A stretch of DNA of 64,000 nucleotides from Gemmatimonadota bacterium (GTDB taxonomy: Bacteria > Latescibacterota > UBA2968 > UBA8231): NCBI GenBank assembly GCA_009840005.1, contig VXOR01000055.1:1-64000 (forward strand). The letters are read 5' to 3'. A program made the position numbers and the translations under genes. The notes beneath the pieces are model-generated. The model saw only the letters and a list, made by a program, of their open reading frames with translations. It ran no database searches and was not told where the DNA came from. Positions within the stretch are counted from its first letter, which is position 1, and each line of letters starts with the position of its first letter. This document shows, in pieces, positions 57,791 through 64,000 of this stretch.

Positions 57791-60700
57791 GTGTTACAGA
57801 CTGCCAATGCATCGCGTAAACCGACTGATTTCGATTCCATCCGCATTCAGCTCGCTTCTCCCGAGACCATTCGCGCTTGGTCGCAAGGGGAGGTCACCAA
57901 ACCCGAGACGATCAACTACCGCTCCTTCAAACCGGAGCGCGATGGGTTGTTCTGCGAACGCATCTTCGGTCCGGTCAAGGACTGGAACTGCCACTGCGGC
58001 AAGTACAAGGGCATCCGCTATCGAGGCGTAGTATGCGACCGTTGCGGCGTCGAGGTCACGCAGGTCAAGGTTCGCCGCGAGCGCCTCGGGCACATCGAGC
58101 TGGCCGTACAGGTTTCCCACATCTGGTATTTCAAGTCGCTGCCTTCGCGCATCGGAGCCCTGCTCGACATCTCGATGCGAAACCTTGAGCGCATCCTCTA
58201 TTACGAGTCCTATGTCGTCATTGACCCGCGGGGTGCACCTGTAGAGAAGCTGGGTCTTTTGACGGAGGAGGAGCTTTTCGAGATACAAGAAGAAGGCGGC
58301 GATCCCGAGGTCGAGATGGGTGCACCCGCAGTCAAGCGGCTCTTAGAGGAAATCGACATTGAAGAGCTCTCGGCCGAGCTGCGTACCTTGGTTCGAATGG
58401 AGAGTTCGATCCAACGCAAGCAAGAAGCCCTCAAGCGCCTCAAGGTCGTCGAAGCCTTCCGCCAGTCCGAAAACCGGCCCGAGTGGATGATTCTCGACAA
58501 CATTCCGGTCATTCCGCCGGATCTGCGTCCCTTGGTGCCCTTAGAGGGTGGTCGCTTTGCCACTTCCGACCTCAACGACCTCTACCGCCGAGTCATCAAT
58601 CGCAACAACCGCTTGAAGAAGCTGATCAACATCAAGGCTCCCGAAGTCATCCTGCGCAACGAGAAGAGGATGCTTCAGGAAGCCGTTGATGCTCTCTTCG
58701 ACAACGGGCGTCGCTCGCGGGCCGTGCGCGGCGACGGCAATCGTTCGCTCAAGTCGCTCAGCGATCTGCTCAAGGGCAAACAGGGACGTTTTCGCCAGAA
58801 CTTGCTAGGTAAGCGCGTTGACTATTCGGGCCGTTCGGTCATCGTCGTCGGTCCAGAGCTCAAACTGTACCAGTGTGGTCTGCCCAAAGGAATGGCCCTA
58901 GAGCTGTTTAAACCATTTGTAATCAAAAAGTTAGAAGAAAAAGGGTTGGTGCAAACCGTCAAGAGCGCCAAGAAGCTAGTCGAGCGCGAACGCCCAGAGG
59001 TCTGGGACATTCTCGAGGAGATCATTCGCGACCACTGCGTATTGCTCAATCGGGCACCGACGTTGCACAAGTTGGGCATTCAGGCGTTTCAGCCCATTCT
59101 CGTCGAGGGCAAGGCCATTCGCCTGCACCCGTTGGTCTGCGCTGCCTTTAATGCCGACTTCGATGGCGACCAGATGGCCGTGCATGTCCCGCTCTCGTTC
59201 GAGTCTCAGATCGAGGCGCGGCTTCTGATGCTTTCTACTAACAACATCCTCAAGCCGGCCGATGGCGAGCCGGTCATCATGGACAACCCTCAGGACATCG
59301 TGCTCGGCAGTTATTACCTGACCAAGGTGCGTTTTAGCGAAGCAGGTGGAATCGAGCGCACTTTTGCCAACAAGACCGAGGCGGTTGCGGCTTTTGAAGC
59401 GGGTCGCATTACCTTACACCAGCCGATTATAGTGCGCGTTGATGACGAGATGGTGAATACGACTGTCGGTCGCTTGCTTTTCAACGAGGTGCTCCCGGAA
59501 GAAATCGGCTTTATCAACCGCACGGTTGACAAGGGCGATATCAAGAGGATTACCGCCCAAGTGCATCGCCTACTGGGCAACAGGCGTACGGCCGAGTTCG
59601 TCGATCAGCTCAAGAATATGGGCTATCACTACGCGACGCTGGCCGGCGTATCCATCGCCGTTGACGACGTAGTCGTACCCGATACTAAAACCAAGCTCAT
59701 TGACGGAGCGCTCAAGGAAGTAGAGAAAGTTCGCGATCAGTATGCCAACGGCATCATCACCGATGGCGAGCGCTACAACAAGATCATCGACATCTGGATG
59801 CATACCACGTCGGAGGTCTCACGCGCGGTGCAGCACACGCTTGAGGAAGTCGAAGAGGGCTTTAACTCGGTTTACATTATGAAGGATTCTGGTGCGCGCG
59901 GCAGCGAGGATCAGATCAAACAGCTAGGCGGTATGCGCGGCCTGATGAACAAGCCGCAGAAAAAGCTGACCGGTGCCGTCGGCGAAATCATCGAAACGCC
60001 AATTATCGCCTCTTTCAAAGAAGGGCTGTCGGTACTCGAGTACTTCATCTCAACCCACGGAGCGCGCAAGGGTTTGGCCGATACGGCTCTGAAGACGGCC
60101 GAAGCCGGATATCTGACGCGGCGGATGGTCGATGTGGCTCAAGATATGGTGATCAGCGAAGAAGACTGCATGACTAGCCAAGGGCTGAAGATCGGCGCTC
60201 TCAAGGACGGAGAGGAGGTAATCGAGCCGCTGGCCGACCGCATCGTCGGTCGCGTATTGCAAGATGACGCTCTCGATGCCGACAAAAATGTGGTGGCCCT
60301 CGAGGGTACCCTGTTGGAAGAGGAAGACGCCAAGCGCATTGCTCAAGCCGGCATTGAAGAAGTGCATATTCGCTCGGTGCTCACATGCGAGTCCGAGCGG
60401 GGCGTGTGCATCAAGTGCTACGGACGCAACATGGGTACTGGCCGCGAGGTCAATGTGGGCGAGGCCGTTGGGGTTGTGGCAGCACAGAGCATTGGTGAAC
60501 CAGGTACTCAGCTCACGCTGCGAACTTTTCACATCGGTGGTACGGCGAGTCGCATCGCCGAGCAGTCGCAGATCACTGCGCGTCGGGCTGGTCGCGTTCA
60601 ATTTTCCAATGTCGATACGGTGCAAAACCCGACAGTCGGCGTCACGGTCGTCGGTCGCAACGGCGAAATTGGCTTGCTCGACGAACAGAATCGAGTTCGC

Positions 60701-61870
60701 TCGTCTATCGCTACCCCTTATGGCGCAGTGCTCAAGGTCGCAGATGGAGAGCAAGTCGAGATAGGGGATGTGCTGTACGAATGGGATCCATACAACAATG
60801 TGATCCTCACCGATCGCCCGGGCCGGATCCGATTCGCAGATATCAACAAAGAAACTATGCGCGAGGAATTCGACGAAAGCACGGGCCTGAGCGTCCGCAG
60901 TATCGTCGAACAGCGCGACCGCTCGCTGAGTCCGCAAATTGATATAGAGAGCGAAGAATATGGAAACCGTTCTTTTATTATTCCGGTCGGGGCGCGTCTG
61001 CTGGTCGAAAATGGAGACCAAGTCGCACCGGGGCAGGTGTTGGTCAAAATTCCACGCGAGCGTTCCAAGACGCGCGACATCACCGGCGGTTTGCCGCGCG
61101 TTGCTGAACTCTTTGAGGCACGTCGGCCCAAGGAACCGGCGGTCATATCGGAAATCGACGGCACTGTGAGCTTTGGCGGCCTAGTTCGCGGCAACCGCGA
61201 ACTATTCGTCACTCCGCTGAATCCCGAGGACGAGACAAAGAAATACTTGGTGCCCTATGGCAAGCACTTGCGCGTACACGAAGGCGACCGGGTTGAAGCT
61301 GGAGAGCGCCTCTCCGAGGGGTCGGTCAACCCGCACGATATTTTGCGGGTCCAGGGCGTGAATAAGGTACAGGAGTACTTGGTCAACGAGATTCAGGATG
61401 TCTATCGCCTCCAGGCTGTGGAGATCAACGACAAGCACATTGAGGTGATTGTCAAACAGATGCTGCAGAAGGTGCGCATCATTGACCCAGGCGATACGAA
61501 CTTCCTCGAAGGAGAGGAAGTGGATAAAATCCGCTTCAACAGGGAGAATGAAAAAGTCCTCTACGAGGGTGGAGACCCAGCCACCTGCCAGCCGATCCTT
61601 TTGGGCATTACCCGTGCTTCGCTGCGCACGGATAGCTTTATCTCTGCCGCCTCTTTCCAAGAGACAACGCGCGTGTTGACCGAGGCAGCCGTGCAAGGCA
61701 AGATAGATCACCTGCGCGGCCTCAAGGAAAACGTCATCATCGGCCGTTTGATTCCAGCCGGTACAGGACACTACCAAGATGGCACCTATGAGAACTTGGA
61801 GCCCGAAGGCAATGGCAAAGCCGAGTTGACCGAAGTGGCGGCTGCGGAAACAGGTGTTTTGGGCGAGTAG
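57791..61870 (+). CDS. rpoC: DNA-directed RNA polymerase subunit beta'
   Basis: I start at GTG 57791, because AAAGGGGG ends five bases upstream; GTG 57785 lies inside that site. The 1359-residue product has the N-terminal zinc site (C67, C69, C82, C85), the active-site NADFDGD (454-460) with its three Asp, the second zinc site ([13 protein letters not shown]), [20 protein letters not shown] (the trigger-loop region), and the C-terminal part ending [14 protein letters not shown]. Length is close to the usual 1400. Confidence 0.97.
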   Translation: MLQTANASRKPTDFDSIRIQLASPETIRAWSQGEVTKPETINYRSFKPERDGLFCERIFGPVKDWNCHCGKYKGIRYRGVVCDRCGVEVTQVKVRRERLGHIELAVQVSHIWYFKSLPSRIGALLDISMRNLERILYYESYVVIDPRGAPVEKLGLLTEEELFEIQEEGGDPEVEMGAPAVKRLLEEIDIEELSAELRTLVRMESSIQRKQEALKRLKVVEAFRQSENRPEWMILDNIPVIPPDLRPLVPLEGGRFATSDLNDLYRRVINRNNRLKKLINIKAPEVILRNEKRMLQEAVDALFDNGRRSRAVRGDGNRSLKSLSDLLKGKQGRFRQNLLGKRVDYSGRSVIVVGPELKLYQCGLPKGMALELFKPFVIKKLEEKGLVQTVKSAKKLVERERPEVWDILEEIIRDHCVLLNRAPTLHKLGIQAFQPILVEGKAIRLHPLVCAAFNADFDGDQMAVHVPLSFESQIEARLLMLSTNNILKPADGEPVIMDNPQDIVLGSYYLTKVRFSEAGGIERTFANKTEAVAAFEAGRITLHQPIIVRVDDEMVNTTVGRLLFNEVLPEEIGFINRTVDKGDIKRITAQVHRLLGNRRTAEFVDQLKNMGYHYATLAGVSIAVDDVVVPDTKTKLIDGALKEVEKVRDQYANGIITDGERYNKIIDIWMHTTSEVSRAVQHTLEEVEEGFNSVYIMKDSGARGSEDQIKQLGGMRGLMNKPQKKLTGAVGEIIETPIIASFKEGLSVLEYFISTHGARKGLADTALKTAEAGYLTRRMVDVAQDMVISEEDCMTSQGLKIGALKDGEEVIEPLADRIVGRVLQDDALDADKNVVALEGTLLEEEDAKRIAQAGIEEVHIRSVLTCESERGVCIKCYGRNMGTGREVNVGEAVGVVAAQSIGEPGTQLTLRTFHIGGTASRIAEQSQITARRAGRVQFSNVDTVQNPTVGVTVVGRNGEIGLLDEQNRVRSSIATPYGAVLKVADGEQVEIGDVLYEWDPYNNVILTDRPGRIRFADINKETMREEFDESTGLSVRSIVEQRDRSLSPQIDIESEEYGNRSFIIPVGARLLVENGDQVAPGQVLVKIPRERSKTRDITGGLPRVAELFEARRPKEPAVISEIDGTVSFGGLVRGNRELFVTPLNPEDETKKYLVPYGKHLRVHEGDRVEAGERLSEGSVNPHDILRVQGVNKVQEYLVNEIQDVYRLQAVEINDKHIEVIVKQMLQKVRIIDPGDTNFLEGEEVDKIRFNRENEKVLYEGGDPATCQPILLGITRASLRTDSFISAASFQETTRVLTEAAVQGKIDHLRGLKENVIIGRLIPAGTGHYQDGTYENLEPEGNGKAELTEVAAAETGVLGE

Positions 61871-61872
61871 TA

Positions 61873-61901
61873 TTGACAGTTATACAATTTATATGTAAAT
61901 T
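61873..61901 (+). promoter_or_regulatory. candidate promoter for the rpsL-rpsG-fusA operon
   Basis: TTGACA (61873-61878), a 17-base spacer and TAAATT (61896-61901) begin two bases after the rpoC stop. An overlapping ACAATTTA/TAAATTGT inverted repeat (61884-61903) covers the -10 box and could be an operator or a small hairpin. Confidence 0.6.
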
Positions 61902-61944
61902 GTGAGCTTGCTATTTATTACAGAATGACGAGGAGAAACAGCGT

Positions 61945-62316
61945 TTGCCAACGGTTAGCCAGCTGGTTCGCAAAAGCCGGCAAAAATCACTAAAAAAGAC
62001 GGATTCCCCAGCGCTGAGAGGTTGTCCCCAGCGCCGTGGCGTTTGCACGCGTGTTTACACCCAGACGCCCAAGAAGCCCAACTCGGCTCTGCGCAAGATG
62101 GCTCGCGTGCGTTTGACTACGGGGATTGAAGTCACAGCTTACGTGCCGGGCGAGGGCCACACGCTGCAGGAACACTCCATCGTCTTAGTGCGCGGAGGTC
62201 GTATCAAGGACTGCCCTGGTGTGCGCTACCACATCGTGCGTGGCGTCCTCGATGCGACGGGCGTGGCCGATCGCCGTCAGGGTCGCTCCAAGTATGGCAC
62301 CCGGCGGCCAACCTAG
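61945..62316 (+). CDS. rpsL: 30S ribosomal protein S12
   Basis: 123 residues from a TTG start, with AGGAGA eight bases upstream. [34 protein letters not shown] and [18 protein letters not shown] are conserved. The residues linked to streptomycin sensitivity (K in TPKKPNS and in the neighbouring loop) look wild type. First gene of the str operon, 74 bases after rpoC. Confidence 0.97.
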   Translation: MPTVSQLVRKSRQKSLKKTDSPALRGCPQRRGVCTRVYTQTPKKPNSALRKMARVRLTTGIEVTAYVPGEGHTLQEHSIVLVRGGRIKDCPGVRYHIVRGVLDATGVADRRQGRSKYGTRRPT

Positions 62317-62325
62317 GTATAAGTA

Positions 62326-62796
62326 ATGTCGCGGCGTAAAAGAGCAGTCAAACGCAAGCTGCTGCCAGACCCGAAATTCCACAATGTCTTGGCGGCGAGG
62401 TTCGTAAATTCGCTGATGAAGCAAGGCAAGAAGAGCTTGGCCGAGCGCATATTCTACGACTCGATTGACTTGGCCGCCGAGCGCAGTGGCCAAGACGGGA
62501 TTGATGTCTTCCAGAAGGCGCTGGAAAATGCCAAGCCCATCGTCATGGTTAAATCGCGGCGAGTCGGTGGTCAAACGTATCAAGTGCCGGTCGAAATGCG
62601 GCCAGACGAGCGCACGGCGCGTTCGATTCGCTGGTTGATTCGCTTCGCCCGCGAGCGCTCTGAGCGCACCATGGCCGAACGGTTGGCCAACGAGTTTATC
62701 GCTGCGTCAAGGGGTGAAGGTGGGGCTGTGCGAATGAAGGAAGACGTCCACCGCATGGCCGAGGCGAATAAAGCCTTCGCTCATTACAGATTTTAG
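62326..62796 (+). CDS. rpsG: 30S ribosomal protein S7
   Basis: 156 residues, beginning [20 protein letters not shown], with VARFVNS-type core ([20 protein letters not shown]) and the C-terminal [13 protein letters not shown]. It nucleates assembly of the 30S head. Nine bases after rpsL. Confidence 0.97.
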   Translation: MSRRKRAVKRKLLPDPKFHNVLAARFVNSLMKQGKKSLAERIFYDSIDLAAERSGQDGIDVFQKALENAKPIVMVKSRRVGGQTYQVPVEMRPDERTARSIRWLIRFARERSERTMAERLANEFIAASRGEGGAVRMKEDVHRMAEANKAFAHYRF

Positions 62797-62812
62797 GGAG
62801 TTCTCAGGCCAA

Positions 62813-64000
62813 ATGGCACGAAAGTTCGCACAAAAAGACACGCGCAATATCGGGATTGCGGCTCACATTGACGCTGGCAAGACCACTACGACCGAGCGGA
62901 TCCTCTACTATACTGGTCGAGTCCACCGCATGGGGGAGGTCCATGATGGTACAGCGACGATGGACTGGATGGAGCAAGAGCGCGAGCGCGGAATTACCAT
63001 AACCTCTGCCGCTACTGCTTGCCAGTGGAAGGATCACCGCATCAACATAATCGACACGCCCGGCCATGTGGATTTTACTGCCGAGGTCGAGCGTTCGCTG
63101 CGTGTACTCGACGGTGCCATAGGTGTTTTCTGCGCGGTCGGCGGAGTTGAGCCGCAGTCCGAGACCGTCTGGCGCCAAGCCGACAAATACCGCGTCCCGC
63201 GCATTGCTTTTGTCAACAAAATGGATCGCAATGGAGCTGATTTTTTTCAGGTACTCAGCATGCTCCAAGAGCGATTGAATAGCAATTTTGTGCCGGTCCA
63301 GTTGCCCATCGGCGTTGGCGAGACGTTCAACGGCTTGATAGACTTGGTCGAGATGAAGGCCATTACCTACGAAGAGGCTAGTCAAGGCGTCAAGTTTTTC
63401 GAGGACGAGATCCCTGCGGACCTGCTAGAGGGGGCCTTGCAATACCGCGAAAAGCTGTTAGAGTCGGTGGCTGAATTCGACGATGGACTGCTCGAAAAAT
63501 TTCTCGAAGGGGAGGAAATTCACCCCGACGAAATCAGAGCTGCGTTGCGCCAAGCCACCATCTCGCTGAAGGCCGTGCCCGTAACGTGCGGCAGTGCTTA
63601 TAAATATAAAGGCGTCCAGCGCTTGCTCGACGCGGTGCTACACTATCTGCCGTCTCCAGCCGACATCGGCGAAGTCGAGGGTATGCTGCCCCATTCCAGC
63701 ACGGAAGCGGTGCGTCCTGCCCTCGATGATGCGCCTTTTGCCGGGTTAGCCTTTAAGGTTATGACGGATCCCTTTGTTGGGCGTCTCACCTTTGTTCGCG
63801 TCTATTCAGGTGTGCTAAGCTCGGGCACGTATCTCTACAATGTGCCGACTGAGCGTCGCGAGCGCACCGCGCGCTTGCTAGAGATGCATGCCAACGACCG
63901 CACCGAGTTATCTCGTGCCTATGCCGGTGATATAGTCGCGGTGGTCGGCCTCAAAAACACGACTACTGGCGATACGCTTTGCGACGAGCAGCATCCCATT
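62813..64000 (+). CDS. fusA: translation elongation factor G (3' end cut by window edge)
   Basis: 396 codons from ATG 62813 to the right edge, just over half of the usual 690. The GTPase motifs are complete: [19 protein letters not shown] (P loop), the switch [26 protein letters not shown] and GSAYKYKG. Domain II begins near [23 protein letters not shown] drives translocation. The order rpsL-rpsG-fusA is the standard str operon; tuf probably lies beyond the edge. Confidence 0.97.
   Translation, partial: MARKFAQKDTRNIGIAAHIDAGKTTTTERILYYTGRVHRMGEVHDGTATMDWMEQERERGITITSAATACQWKDHRINIIDTPGHVDFTAEVERSLRVLDGAIGVFCAVGGVEPQSETVWRQADKYRVPRIAFVNKMDRNGADFFQVLSMLQERLNSNFVPVQLPIGVGETFNGLIDLVEMKAITYEEASQGVKFFEDEIPADLLEGALQYREKLLESVAEFDDGLLEKFLEGEEIHPDEIRAALRQATISLKAVPVTCGSAYKYKGVQRLLDAVLHYLPSPADIGEVEGMLPHSSTEAVRPALDDAPFAGLAFKVMTDPFVGRLTFVRVYSGVLSSGTYLYNVPTERRERTARLLEMHANDRTELSRAYAGDIVAVVGLKNTTTGDTLCDEQHPI

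Overview
The window comes from a bacterial chromosome of moderately high GC. No rRNA, CRISPR array, insertion sequence or phage gene is visible. The accessory genes (phytanoyl-CoA dioxygenase-like enzymes, a sulfatase, a DUF3604-like protein, large surface proteins with discoidin-like and FlgD/CHU_C-like C-terminal domains, and large polytopic membrane proteins of the DUF6785 type) resemble the content of uncultured Poribacteria/Latescibacterota-type or wider FCB lineages. That placement is inference from gene content, not a phylogeny.

Layout. (1) Bases 1-17501 encode the envelope. A family of large secreted proteins occurs in two same-strand groups: an 856-residue member plus a copy cut by the left edge, and three tandem copies of about 627 residues spaced 30 bases apart. 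Between the groups lie a secreted CBM9-like protein, two membrane glycosyltransferases with C-terminal TPR repeats, and a parvulin-type chaperone lipoprotein. (2) Bases 17928-23453 hold a lipoprotein with a c-type haem motif and a copper monooxygenase-like core, followed by two paralogous polytopic membrane proteins. (3) Bases 23482-31136 are a catabolic-looking group: a PhyH remnant, a sulfatase, a DUF3604-like protein, a beta-rich protein fused to a MIP18-like domain, a probable TIM-barrel protein and a PhyH dioxygenase. (4) Bases 31202-36000 contain a DUF4143-type ATPase gene interrupted by one amber codon, a D-2-hydroxyacid dehydrogenase with a PfkB kinase, infC read from an AUC codon, and another PhyH enzyme. 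(5) Bases 36055-49509 carry a SulP transporter, zapA, a lactate-metabolism-like operon (FAD/Fe-S dehydrogenase, unknown protein, FmdB zinc ribbon, LarA racemase), and on the other strand sbcD-sbcC-ygfZ followed by a Y-family polymerase relative without its catalytic residues.

(6) Bases 49714-64000 are the conserved information-processing block: greA, tRNA-Gly, tRNA-Thr, rpmG, tRNA-Trp, secE, nusG, rplK, rplA, rplJ, rplL, rpoB, rpoC, rpsL, rpsG and fusA (cut by the right edge). The tuf gene often found between tRNA-Thr and rpmG is absent here. Several of these genes use weak start codons (TTG for rpoB and rpsL, GTG for rpoC).

The strongest leads for something new are the haem c/copper monooxygenase-like lipoprotein beside paired transporters, the MIP18 fusion without its cysteine, the clamp-motif-bearing Y-family protein without an active site beside SbcCD, and the tandem surface-protein arrays that show sequence exchange.
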